Source of the DNA: Oscheius dolichura
Taxonomy: Eukaryota > Nematoda > Chromadorea > Rhabditida > Rhabditidae
Reading direction: 5' to 3'
Length of the DNA: 64,000 nt
Assembly: GCA_932521035.1 (NCBI GenBank)
Contig: OW051492.1
Coordinates: forward strand, 4,340,001-4,404,000
Under the pieces are notes generated by a model. That model saw nothing but the letters and a program-made list of their open reading frames with translations, was not told where the DNA came from and searched no databases. Position numbers and translations under genes: made by a program. Position 1 is the stretch's first letter, and the number at the start of each line of letters is the position of its first letter. Of this stretch, positions 48,058 through 63,639 are shown in pieces.

Positions 48058-50240
48058 GGCGTCCGCTACGGGTGCATTTGGTCGACGGCAAATACGCATG
48101 GAAGGCGGAGCGAGAGTGTACGGATAATGGAGACGCAGACTCTGGATTAGCGTCGGATTCACGGGGACTGTAAAACACTGGGGGCAGCGGATTCAACAGA
48201 TACTCCTGGTGGCTGGGGCCGTTGACAACCTGTGATGGAGTAACTGATAGGACAACGGAGGCCGCCACGTATGTTCTCCTCCCTTCTTGGACCTCCTTGG
48301 CCATATTCAGAAATGAAATTCTGTTATTTTCATCGTTATGGTCCGTTAAAAAAGACTCGTCACTTCTAATCTGAATGTTGTGGCTTGGTCATATTGGGCA
48401 CACTCACCGTCCTCCCCCGGCCTCATAGAGTTAATAACTGGTTTCGATGGGTTAGTTCAATGGCTACTGTCACTCTTCATGAGGTCTAAAGGTTTCTTGA
48501 CTCTAGAGATCGGAAACCTCTTCCATTATAGTATATTTTTAGGGGCGAATAAAGATAAACGGTACGACGCAAAAAAAAGAAACATTTCAGCTTCGATTTA
48601 TTCTCACGAACCCCCTTGATCCCTCGCCCCATCCTTGAACAACATCTTTTTATTATCCATTATCTGTCAGGGAAGAACATATATATTTCCCATGCTGCCC
48701 AAATGGGCATTCCGAATTCTTCCACGTGGCATGGATCTCCGCTGGCTTTGAAAGCAGGTGGACCGAATGTTGAACACGGTTCGGGAATCCGTTACTGATG
48801 ACATGAAAAAAACGAAGAAAGAGGAGGGAGACAGGCTTTTGAGGAAGAAGACTCTGCCGGTCATCTTGAGGCACAACAACTTTCTGTGGTGAGAAATTCA
48901 GAGTATCCCCTCTCAGACAGCAGAAGGCTGGGCAGTTTTCGTTCTTGATAAGGAGGTTCTAACAGACAACACAAGCAAAGCAAAGATTACTGTAGAGTTC
49001 AGAAGACCCAGTTGTCTCTTTTGGTCGAAAAAAGACGACATGAGTGTCGGCCAGTCAAAGCGACGTCACAACATTGGGACTGCTCGGAGCCGAGCAACCG
49101 CAACCCACCGACAAGCCGCGACATTTGTTCCGGACCGGGACATGTTACACCCGGTGTGGTGTAAGCCAGAGAAAATGGTCCATCATGCTGCCAACAGCCA
49201 CTTTTCCCCGTGGTCCCTCATTAAACAACCGCCCGAGCCGCAGACAACCTGAAAAACGACGTCTCACATGTTGCATTGGTCGCTCACCTGATGGAGTCCG
49301 CCGAGGTGAGCCCGTCTCTACAGTACCCGTCGGCCCCACCTGTCCTCCTCCCAATTCAAAATGCGCCGCAATGCGGTACTTGGTTTTTTTGTCTTCCCCG
49401 AGGCACATTCAGGTGCGGCTGGCTCGTAGATAACCATCGACGACGGCCGCCCGCCGCCTTCTCCACAGCTACCGTAATCGGCCGTGTCCCGCCTTCCACA
49501 ATCTCTCCTGTCCTTTCGTCTCGTGATCCTCCCTCGTAAATACATCGTTTACCCGCTCCTCCGAGTATCGTTCTCATTTGGACTCGTCATAAAATGGGTC
49601 ATAATCATACCGTTCGTCCGGGGGATGATCATGGCCGTCAGCTGGCTCTTTCTGGTTTATCCGAGCGAGTCTCCAAAAATGATGAAATTCCAATTTCTGC
49701 TCATTGTTTTGGTTCTGTAGATGGTGTGATAAAACCCCAGTGACTTCTTGTTGTTGCCAACGCCCTCCTCCCCTGTGACTCCGGTACTTTGAACACCCGG
49801 CCCACTGAGCAGATCTCAGTACTTTCTGACTATTGTACCAGTCGGCTATCTGGAAGAGAATAGTGACTTTCTCTTTATGGCCCGGAGTCGGGTTGAAGTC
49901 CTCCGGCCAGTCACAGTATGTCGTGGCTGTCAGAGTCGGCTGGGCCTTCTGACTAACAGGGCACCCAGATGTGTGGCTAGCCAGTGTGAGCTGTCCTGGA
50001 GACAGTCATCCCCCGAGATAAGGCCCGACCGCAACACCCCCACATTACATGAGTAACCGCGATAAGGCCCCTCAGCCCGGAGGCTGCACTCCTCGGGGCC
50101 CCCTTGGCCCCCACATTCCTCCGCTGTTTTTACTATGTCTTCTGCGGAAGATACTATCTTCAGCCGGTTCCGCGGTCCTTTGTAAAATATTTCACTCCTT
50201 CTCGCGCATTTTTTGTTTCGTATTCGAGTCATTTCAGCAG
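48058..50240. other. Intergenic region between divergent genes
   Basis: About 2.2 kb upstream of both the CUB/LDLa gene (minus) and the RUNX gene (plus). Several plus-strand open frames (49044-49433, 49484-49720) lack homology and splice context. Regulatory DNA for RUNX is likely here, but no element is recognised. Confidence 0.5.
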
Positions 50241-51671
<1,431 letters not shown>

Positions 51672-52852
51672 ACGTGCTCTGTGATGATGTTACGGGTTCT
51701 TTTTAATACGGGACCGCGGCGAGATGAAAGCTCCGCGCCACGTGCCATTTTCCCCTTGTACTCGTCTCTTTTTATTCAATAAACGACTTCACTTAATGAG
51801 TTTTGGCGGTGGTTGCAAAGAGGTGGCGAATTAGCACCTCCGGGACAGGGGCCCGCTGGCGGATTGGCTCGCTCCCGCTCTTTTTAGTATAATTATATCT
51901 TATCGATTCCATCACTATCAATCTTCATACAGTGCTCTCATCTACTTCTTTTACTAATATTTTTGTGCCTCTTCTCGTGACTCTTCTCGGATGCCTACCG
52001 TAAGTTTGTTTGCTATTTACGCCCGTAACGACGGCAGCTCTGGCGTCGAATTTTATCAAATTTTCTTGTTTTTTTGTAATATTATTATTGTAACATTATG
52101 TGTTCGTCAAGTTGTTTAGCTCAATATACTTAAAGAACTTTGTGTATATCCTTATTTCCAGAATGTACTGCTTGCAATGGCTTATCCCTGTTTTATTTAT
52201 TCCGAAAAATTTTCTCCATCCCATGTTTTTATTAGAACAAGCTCTTTTTATGTGGTTTTACATCGTTGGATTCTTTTTGGAACGGAGGTAAATTTGTATT
52301 TCTTTTTGTTACAACATTGTAGAAGAAATATAACTCTAAATTTAGACCGTGCCATGTCTGCACAGCGCTTTTCATCTTTGCTGTCGGATTGATTTGTTAT
52401 GCAGACCCTGATAAGTGAGTAATATTTTTTTTGGAAAACATATAATTATAGATGTATTTTTTGGCCAACATGTGCGAAAACGCAAAATGGTGAAATGTGC
52501 ACATATACCTACAAAGAAATAGTCGAAGGACGGGACTAGCTCTTTACCATGTCATGTTGGTACCTCACCTACGAGTCGCATACACGAGTAAGCATTGACT
52601 ACCGTTGATTTGTATTCTATTCCTTTGTTTTACGGCCTTTTTTCTCACTTCTATTCGCCATATCTTCTAATCTTATTTTGTATGCCACCGTCATGGGTAT
52701 TTTTGTATTGAGGCTAAAAAGTGATACATTTATAGCTTTAATAAGAGGTATTATCGACAAGTTTATTTATTTAGTTTACACCCGAGTAGAAGTTACAGTT
52801 CAAATATACAGCGAAATGAGAAATTCAATAGAAATTAAATAGTGGAACATAT
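51672..52852. other. Convergent intergenic region with composition boundary
   Basis: Holds the RUNX 3' end (AATAAA at 51778). Near 51,860-51,900 the sequence switches from GC-rich to AT-rich. No gene is supported in 51,900-52,852. Confidence 0.6.
51778..51783 (+). terminator. Poly(A) signal of RUNX gene
   Basis: AATAAA about 107 nt after the RUNX stop codon. Confidence 0.65.
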
Positions 52853-54633
52853 TTATTGCTTTTGACGACGGGCTTTTCGCTCTTTTTGCCGCAGGGTAAG
52901 ATCCTGAGGACTCAAATTGCTTAGGTCTATTAAAGATAGGCTTGATTTAAATACGTCACTACCTGCGTTTCTTCCATAACGATAAGAGACCCTTTCTTCC
53001 TGGTCATTAATATCATCAATAGAATAATCATGCTCGGATACCAAAGATACCGGATCACAAACGCTGAAAGCCTGAATAAAAAGTAGGACGAACTCACTTG
53101 TCGATTTCGTAGTCTTCTATATAATTACTTGTAGGATTTTGAGCAAAGGAAACGCTGTTGCCTGGCTGATAATTTGATTTAGGCGCTTCTTGAAAAAGGG
53201 GACGGGGTAGACCTCTACGACCATGAGGAGATGCACATTCTATTATCATGATTTTAATTTAATGCACCTGAAACTGATACCTTTGATTTGTTGAGGATTA
53301 TTCCTAGTTGCAAGAAAAGTAGCCGCATCCACGGAATAGAGACCATCGGGTTGCTGATAACTACGTTCCAATGTAATTCTTTCGGTAACCGTAGAATTCC
53401 TGAATCACACACGTTTTTATTATCGAAAAACAAGCGTGCCTGTTATATTCTTTAGGTCTGTAGTTGTGCTCACCATAAACTTGGTCCCTTCCCTCGTTCA
53501 GTAGAGAACGGTTATTCTTTTCATGGCGTGCAACATTACCATTTTTCGGGATCTAAACATTTGAGTACAGAAGCGAATCGAATTTACAACATGATGTCGT
53601 AAAATCTCCGTAACAGGCTTGGCCATATCAGGATTGCCTATTAATGCTGCGTGTAAATCACGGAGAAGATGGCCTTCCAACTCGGAACAGTTATGTGTTT
53701 TCAATAATCTATCCATAAACTGATCAGTCGGTAAAGGACTTGAAATATCAAGTGTTGATGTCTTCCCTGGAATTGCTTATTTACACAATGTATAAATGAA
53801 AACCTTGTTTTATCTCCATCAGATCTCCAATCTTTTTGTCCACAATATTTTCAATTTGTTTTAGTAAATCCTAAAAACATTTTTTGTGCGTAAATACGCA
53901 TAGGCCCCTCTCAAATGATAAAAATACAAACCTCTACGGAGATACCGCTGGAGTCAGTAACTTTCGGTGACGATTTAGGTCGTGATTTAGCGCTAGCATG
54001 CACCACTACAGCTTTTTCACCGTTTTCTTTGTCACTCCTTAGATTGTTATGATCCATTATATTTTCTCGTTTATTATTTGCACGTTTTTCGTCACCTCTT
54101 ACTGCAGCACCCTAAACATTGTCTTGTTGTTACAGACCACCTTAACTAATCAGAATAACAATATTAATAATCAAAAAAAGATTACTTAGCTGAACATACT
54201 TCAATACACTGCGACACGTTTATTGTACGACCAAAAGCGATAGTTTTCTTTTTCTGCTGCAACCTTACCGGACCTGAATGTCATTAAATCTTATCAAAAA
54301 AGTAAAAAATAATGGTTAACCATGTAGTATATAAATTTACCTCTTGGACACGGTTTCTTTGGTTGAGCAAGCTTCTCGATATACTTCTGATGGGCGTCCT
54401 TTTCAGTGCAGCCGTCTGTGATAGGTTGTTGAGCAGCGGGTGAAGTGCTGCATGAAATGTATAAATGGATAAATATGCATTTACTCGTCTGATGACTTGG
54501 TTGTATTTTTCTCGGGGTTTTGCTGAGTGGCCTGTTCAGCGTTCCAGAAATCTACAACAAAATAACGGGCTTCGTACGTTCTAAAACCTGATCTATATCC
54601 GTCGAGACAAATAGAAATAGGAGTCTGAGTCAT
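52853..54633 (-). CDS. Unrecognised protein, 10 exons
   Basis: Exons 54485-54633, 54341-54447, 54200-54273, 53932-54111, 53804-53870, 53588-53766, 53440-53552, 53281-53399, 53098-53239 and 52853-53063 total 1341 nt (446 residues). The N-terminus (MTQTPISICLDGYRSGFRTY) looks compact; the middle is charged and Ser/Lys-rich, with a short helical segment (LLKQIENIVDKKIGDLMEIK) and MDRLLKTHNCSELEGHLLRD; the end is acidic then basic (RQKERKARRQKQ). No membrane segment or known domain. The intron at 53400-53439 starts with GC, not GT. It is the only choice that keeps the later frame open and natural. A TTGTAG acceptor sits 22 nt before the ATG, about 90 nt after the ACBP poly(A) signal, so this is probably the second gene of an operon. 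A nuclear or scaffold role is possible but unsupported. Confidence 0.7.
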
Positions 54634-54744
54634 ACAACCACACTTCTTGAACGCTCTACAATTCAAATAAATTCACTGAACAATCTACAGATATTATTAG
54701 TGAGAAAATAACAATTTCGTTGAACTGTTTTGCTATAATAAAAC

Positions 54745-54750
54745 TTTATT
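54745..54750 (-). terminator. Poly(A) signal of ACBP gene
   Basis: AATAAA on the minus strand, about 66 nt past the ACBP stop and about 90 nt before the acceptor of the next gene. Confidence 0.6.
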
Positions 54751-54815
54751 TAATTTTCTAATAAAACAGTGATATTCTTATAAAACGGTAGAAATCGGAG
54801 AGCTAGCTATTGAAG

Positions 54816-55196
54816 TTAAACGCCATATTTTGCGATGAGTTGCTCCACGAGGACCACATAAGATTTTTTTGCCTCCTCTTGGTTTGTTCCTAAGAAAGCG
54901 TCTAAGTTCTTAGTCTAAAGCGTACCTTTCTTTCCCTCCCATGCGTCCCACTTGGCTTTTCCTTTGAAGTCGAGCATACCGGGCCTTGCTGTGTTATTGT
55001 CTCCAACAGTTCCCTGTAATATTCGATAATTAAAAAAAGAGCATGACTAACCTGCTTATACAGAGCATACAGTTGAAGAAGTTCATCATTAGTGGGAGAA
55101 GTCTTCAATGTCTTGACAGTTGCAGCGGCATCGTCGAACTAACAATATAAACAGTAAAATTATATATTTGTTTAAACTACTTACGGATAAAGTCAT
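54816..55196 (-). CDS. acbp-1: Acyl-CoA-binding protein (ACBP/DBI)
   Basis: Exons 55185-55196, 55052-55138, 54926-55013 and 54816-54889 total 261 nt, giving 86 residues, exactly the classical ACBP length. The fold's conserved positions are visible: [12 protein letters not shown] in helix 1, [14 protein letters not shown] with the acyl-CoA-contacting Tyr and Lys, then [17 protein letters not shown] (the family signature with the Lys that binds the CoA phosphate), and the last helix ending in [10 protein letters not shown]. It is a small cytosolic carrier of long-chain acyl-CoA esters. The first exon codes only for four residues (MTLS). The gene probably heads an operon with the unrecognised protein downstream, and is divergent from PGAP3 across about 440 bp. 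Which of the several nematode acbp paralogues it matches is not certain. Confidence 0.93.
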
Positions 55197-55638
55197 CGTA
55201 GAGGAAGATAAGGACCGAACTGAAGCAATATGGAATGAAATTAGTAGAAGAGCAAGTATTACAAGGAAATATAAAATGAACATAAGCTGGCCTGTCCATC
55301 AGGTCAGGGCACGAGCTTATATCTTATACTAGATTGTGGAATTAGAATCTGTTGTCAAAAAGCAATAAAATTGGAGAAAAGCGTGCTGGCAATAAAACCA
55401 CCTTAGCCACCTTCAGTTGAAGGTTTGAATTCGGCCAAGGTTTTCGCGCGCTGTTTGCGTCGAAAAAGAGAGGGGTTTTCTAACCACTCTATATCAGTCT
55501 GTTTCTTTGCAAGGCTACACTTGTTTACCCAACTTTTACTGTGTAGTAGTACAAACTGTATAGAGTATGCCAGTCTTGCATTTCATTGTTTGCTCATCCT
55601 AAAAGCATCTATTTTCAAATAGTTCTGAATTTAGCTTC
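55197..55638. other. Divergent promoter region ACBP/PGAP3
   Basis: About 440 bp between the two start codons, AT-rich, presumably shared upstream regulatory DNA. No gene seen. An ATTTAG acceptor lies 4 nt before the PGAP3 ATG. Confidence 0.55.
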
Positions 55639-56773
55639 ATGTTTTTGCTTATTTTCTGTTTGCTGGTATCTATACATATTGTTCATAGTTCTCGAGGCGA
55701 CCGCTCTGTGCCATATCAAATATGTATTTCATCATGTCTACGGGAGCATTCGTGTAAACCGGATTTCGGTGATGTATCATGGGCTTCCTATTCATGTGCA
55801 AGGTCAGATAGCAATATTTTAGGTTTAATAATATTTAGATGCCGGTACAAATGTGTTTGGGAGACTGTTGCATACTTTCAACAAAGCAATGAAGACGTGC
55901 CACAATTTCATGGAAAATGGCCATTCCTGGCTTTGGATATTCCTAGTTTTGGAATATTTATTCAGGTTAGTTTTAGATCATGGCTACAATCTTTAACAGG
56001 AACCCGCATCAACATTGTTCTCCATAGCTAATTTGCTTGGAATGGTCGTCATGTTCAATCGTATCAAACGGGCAAATTTACATTATGGATCAACTATGTG
56101 GTCTCTGTATTCCATAGTAGGCATTATAACTTGGTAAATATTCCATTTTACAAAAAACAGCGATCTCAGGCTATGCTCCACCGCCTTCCATTGGATTGAT
56201 ATCAGAATTACTGAGTATCTTGACTACTTTTCTGCCTTCGGCTTTGTAATATTTGCCATGTACGCTTCTTTTCATATGGTATTCTCAGAGGTGTCCTCTT
56301 CAGCTAATGGAAAGGCATTGTAAGTTTTGATTGCTTACATAACTGCGATTTAGCTCTACGTTTTTCGCCATTATTTGCTTTGGATTTTACAGTAATCATC
56401 TATTCCAAATGATAGTAAGTGTATTTATTTATGTATTTTCTTCGTTTTGTAGAATCACTTTGACTATGGATGGAACATGACTTGTTGTATTTCTTGTTCT
56501 ATTGTCACGTCATCATTATATATCTACCATTTAATTAAAAGGTATCGTCGTTTTTATCGAATAAGCCATTCGGACTACGCTCTCATTAAATTGTTAATAA
56601 TAGGAAATTGTTCAGTCCTTATGGAGCTTTTAGAATTCACTCCAATTTTTTGGGCATTTGATTCACATTCATTATTTCATTTAGGTACTATACCTCTTCC
56701 ATTAATTTTTAGTTCATTTATTGTAAACCAAGATATAGAAAATGTTGATTTAACGAAGGCTAAGAATGTATAA
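55639..56773 (+). CDS. pgap-3: PGAP3 (Per1-like) GPI-anchor remodelling factor
   Basis: Exons 55639-55802, 55839-55965, 56000-56133, 56170-56319, 56354-56414 and 56453-56773 total 957 nt (318 residues). A signal peptide (MFLLIFCLLVSIHIVHSS) is followed by the lumenal Cys-rich region: GDRSVPYQICISSC, then CRYKCVWETV and VPQFHGKWPF, all hallmark blocks. Several transmembrane helices follow, including the STAFHW core with its conserved His, the segment ITEYLDYFSAFGFVIFAM, NHFDYGWNM, and a C-terminal FDSHSLFHLGTIP with the second conserved His. PGAP3 removes the sn-2 acyl chain of GPI anchors in the Golgi. The His/Asp residues place it in the CREST hydrolase-like superfamily. The first intron (36 nt) is in frame, so retention would add 12 residues. 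Stop and poly(A) signal overlap, and PARP1 follows about 165 bp later in the same direction. Confidence 0.93.
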
Positions 56774-56777
56774 TAAA
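56772..56777 (+). terminator. Poly(A) signal of PGAP3 gene
   Basis: AATAAA overlapping the PGAP3 stop codon. A CTTTCAG acceptor follows 100 nt later (ending at 56877), ahead of PARP1. Confidence 0.6.
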
Positions 56778-56937
56778 TAGGTTTTTTTTACTCTCCATGC
56801 GGGTGCTTTTACTATTTACGTGTATGCGTTGAAAATGATTTGTCATAAAAAGATTAATTCTGCATTGCTCCTTTCAGTTATTTGGGTTCATACCAAATAC
56901 CTTTGTTCAATCTTAAAACATCTATAATTTTGTAAAG

Positions 56938-60553
<3,616 letters not shown>

Positions 60554-60560
60554 AGATCTA

Positions 60561-60742
60561 TGTGTCACCTCAAACTTTCACAGCTACCGTTACGGGTTCT
60601 TTTACTTTTGGTTTACCTTTGTCATATGTCTGTACAGGTATAGATTATCCTTTTACATTTACTGACTGATTATACTCATGTTTTTCCTAGCTTTTTCTCA
60701 TTTTCTTCGTTGAATGCCTCGCGGCCGGCTTTCTAACAATAA
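60561..60742 (+). CDS. Candidate small two-exon ORF after PARP1
   Basis: ATG eight nt after the PARP1 stop opens MCHLKLSQLPLRVLLLLVYL. A ~50-nt GT-AG intron would join it to LFLIFFVECLAAGFLTIN and a stop: about 44 hydrophobic residues. An AATAAA overlaps its end, so this may only be PARP1 3' UTR. No family recognised. Confidence 0.2.
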
Positions 60743-60923
60743 ACTAAGCAATGTTTCAAAAGTACGACAATCGTGTGCAAGATTTGTGCAACATTTCGGG
60801 GCGCGCTTACTCATTTGCACTTCATGCACAGCTCGCCGGCCTGACCAAAAGCGCGCCACGACGTGATTTACGTAACTGGCGCGCTACAGTAATTAAAATT
60901 ATTTCCCATAGTAAACTGTCTCA

Positions 60924-61206
60924 TCTGGGTGCATCTAGTTCTCTTTAGTGGTACATCCGATTTGATTTCTGTTTTCTGCAATCGATTCAGCACATAAGAT
61001 TGTCTTTTAATAGAGCTTGCCACCTAGATCTGACAACTGTATGTAACAAAAATATCGAAAATGCCACTAAATTTGATGCCATTTATGCATTTTTCATTGT
61101 TGGAAGTCCAAACATTCTATTAAAAGACAATTTGATGTGCTCTAACGATTGCAAAAAACAGAAATGAAATCGGATGTACAACTAAAGAGAACTAGATGCA
61201 CCCAGA
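60924..61206. repeat. Inverted-repeat (MITE-like) element
   Basis: Two 90-bp arms, 60924-61013 and 61117-61206, are inverted copies with roughly a tenth of positions changed. They begin TCTGGGTGCATCTAGTTCTC and enclose a 103-bp spacer. No coding capacity. The shape fits a nonautonomous DNA transposon or foldback element; a target duplication is not obvious. Confidence 0.9.
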
Positions 61207-61927
61207 ATAGATGCAAAATTCCTTAACAAAATTTGAAATTTTCCTTTCTCGGGTAGTATTCTTTTTTCTTTAAAAATATTTTACTCAACATTGTTGACAT
61301 TGGATTTGTCTAATTTTCATGGCAAACAACTAGTCACATCGTGAGCAACATTTTGATACCATGAATGACCAGTAACGCTTCGGAAAACTCTTTTTTCAAT
61401 GGTAAAAGGGACTTCCTGAACAAAATTCATGAATGCCATATTTCTTTCTATTTCTTTGGTATTTTGTGTTTTTCTCCTTTGCTATATAGTAATTGGGGGT
61501 CGATAAAACCAGAGAAACCATCAAAAACGCATGAAAATGCAGAACATGCATTTTGGCATTGGAGCGCTTCGACCTTTAAATTGGCGGTCGCGGCGAGCTG
61601 TGAATTCAAAAGCGAATCTATGCATTTTAACAATTTTTTGAGTTGTTATTCATTTTCATCGACCCCAAATTACTATAGGACAGCTAAGAAAATACAAAAA
61701 TATCCTTGAGTAGAAAAGAATCGATCAATTTCAATAGAAAAACCGTTGAAATTCACAAATTTGGTTTTTTGCCGAGTTTTGGTTTGGTTTATATACTAAA
61801 TTGTAGCTTATAATTTGCTGAATTTATTGCAGTAAAAAGCGCAAGAAAAAATACAGAAAAGTTGCTAAAAAGGGAAATTCACAAAATTAGGGGGTACTGT
61901 ATCAATTCGCATTGGAGCTTGTGGAGG

Positions 61928-61988
61928 GGTCCCTTTAAAGGGACCGTATCATCACCCGGGAGGCTTTCTACCCGGGTGGCTCCCGGGT
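61928..61988. repeat. Cluster of short palindromes
   Basis: GGTCCCTTTAAAGGGACC (61928-61945) is a perfect 18-bp palindrome. It is followed by ACCCGGGAG ... ACCCGGGT ... CTCCCGGGT, three CCCGGG-centred repeats that can pair into a hairpin. They sit at the right edge of the AT-rich block. Confidence 0.85.
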
Positions 61989-62428
61989 AGTTAATTTCTT
62001 ACGGCCACAGAAGACGTCGAAGTGGCCTTTACCTTGCGTGTTTATTAAAAACTCTTCGACATAATCTTGTTATTATTATTGGTCACAATTTTGTCGAGAT
62101 ATACAGCTTATATCACGACGAGAAAGTTTACAATTGCCAATTAGTTGACTCGTATCGATTTATGGCAGTTGCTGTACCATACCGTTTCTTATACCAAGAA
62201 GATCAGTGTCGTTTGGTGTAAATTTAAGCCATTGAACTTCGCGGTCGATATCCATTGCTTCCAGTCCTCATAACCTAAAACTGATCGCTGCTCCCTTCTC
62301 CATTTCTTGACCTGATCAGGCGCCCGGGTGACTTCTAGCCGTGGAATAGGGGCCGAGTTGAGTCTCGGCCGGGGGAGTACCGTCTCCGCCGAGTCCCCTA
62401 GCAGCGGGACAGCTGCGACGGCGGTCAA

Positions 62429-63098
62429 CTACAGCTGGGTATGGACTGATTCGGGACCGACTACCTTCTTGAGGTCTTCCATTTGGACGACGCTGCTCTT
62501 CTTGACGGGTTTTATGGCCTCTTGCATGTAGTGTTTTATCATGTGCCGGCATTCTGTCCGCCCCACGTAGTCCGCCCATTCCAGGGCACAAAATCCCCGG
62601 GAAATGTCCCTCTTATAGGCATCCGCTCCTATAATCCTCGAATAAATATCTCACACATCACTGCTATTATAGGATTAGGAGGAGACGTACCGGCGCGGAG
62701 AAGGGCCCGCGCACAGTGGATCCGGCCCTGTATGGCCGCCTTCATTAGGGCCGTTTGGCCCAGATTGTTCGTCTGATCGATGTTGAGGACGGGGAACTGT
62801 TCCAGGAGCGTTTCGACGATGAGACTGTAGCCAGCCTAGAAAGACGTTTGGAGAAGGGAAGAAGGGGGACGGGCCTCGGCTGCCAATATCAACGGGGTAT
62901 TTCCTTCGGGATCCTGGATGTTGGGGTTGACGCCGCGGATAGCTTCCTCCTCGACGCCGCGGAGGTCGCCGAGGGCACAGAAGTCGAGCAGATTGGGAGG
63001 ACGCTGAATCTTAGGAGAACTGTATGGGAAAAGAATGGGGGACAGGGCGGGGAGAGTGATAAAACAGTCACCTGGAGAGAAGCGATATTGATATCCAT
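62429..63098 (-). CDS. Ankyrin-repeat protein (ANKRD33-like layout)
   Basis: Exons 63072-63098, 62875-63003, 62691-62835 and 62429-62628 total 501 nt (166 residues). At least four ankyrin repeats are visible: LLDFCALGDLRGVEEEAIR / GVNPNIQDPEGNTPLILAAE; AGYSLIVETLLEQFPVLNID / QTNNLGQTALMKAAIQGRIH; CARALLRAGADAYKRDISR; and GFCALEWADYVGRTECRHMI. The end is basic with KKSSVVQMEDLKKVV. The ALEWA-x-x-GR block resembles ANKRD33-type proteins, but that is pattern memory. Probably a protein-protein adaptor. The intron at 62836-62874 begins with GC; moving to the nearby GT breaks the repeat frame. The ATG at 63098 (MDINIASLQ) is the first in frame after a stop; a noncoding or coding upstream exon could exist. 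Confidence 0.8.
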
Positions 63099-63639
63099 TA
63101 GCCGGAGCGAGTGCCGGGCGAGGCGCTTCCTGCTAATCTGCCCCCATCTGAGCGGAGCGAAACCTTTTTGTCGGCTCACTCGGTCATAATCAACCGCGTT
63201 ATCGGAAGAAAAAAACTGGGACCAGCACCGACGGACACAGATCTCCCCCTCGCTACTTTCCTATTATTATGGAGCGATTGGGGAGTATACCTTATAACCC
63301 CTGCTCTTTGTCTCTTTATGGCTCCAGTCTCTCTTTTTTAATACCGTAATAAAACATTAAAATTACTCAAAAACGTCTTGTCCAAATATAACTTCCCGTT
63401 AGCTACCGTAACCTGTTCCCTCGCCTCTTTAATCTTCTCAAGACGAGAGATCTCTCCGGCTGCTCAAAATGACGAAGTTGGCTTTTATTCGAGACAAATC
63501 ACTCGTAAAATATCGGGATCGAGAATAGAATTTTTATTTCTCGGTCTACGTGACACCGTTGCGAAGTGTGTGGTTCGTGTTGTTTCTCTTTACAAGAGGT
63601 ATTATCACAGAGATGGGTTTTGGTTGAGCAGGGGAGACG
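63099..63639. other. Intergenic region
   Basis: About 540 bp between the peptidase 3' end and the ankyrin gene on the same strand. A minus-strand AATAAA lies near 63,533. No gene seen. Confidence 0.55.

Larger units (their letters stand above)
60743..62428. other. Intergenic region with repeats and composition boundary
   Basis: Contains a 283-bp inverted-repeat element (60924-61206). From about 61,210 to 61,900 the sequence is AT-rich without supported exons. Composition becomes GC-rich after about 61,915. Short palindromes lie at 61928-61988. 62,000-62,428 is 3' flank of the ankyrin gene. Confidence 0.6.

Noticed and set aside
49044-49720. Plus-strand open frames upstream of RUNX
   Set aside because: No homology, no splice-consistent continuation into the RUNX gene.
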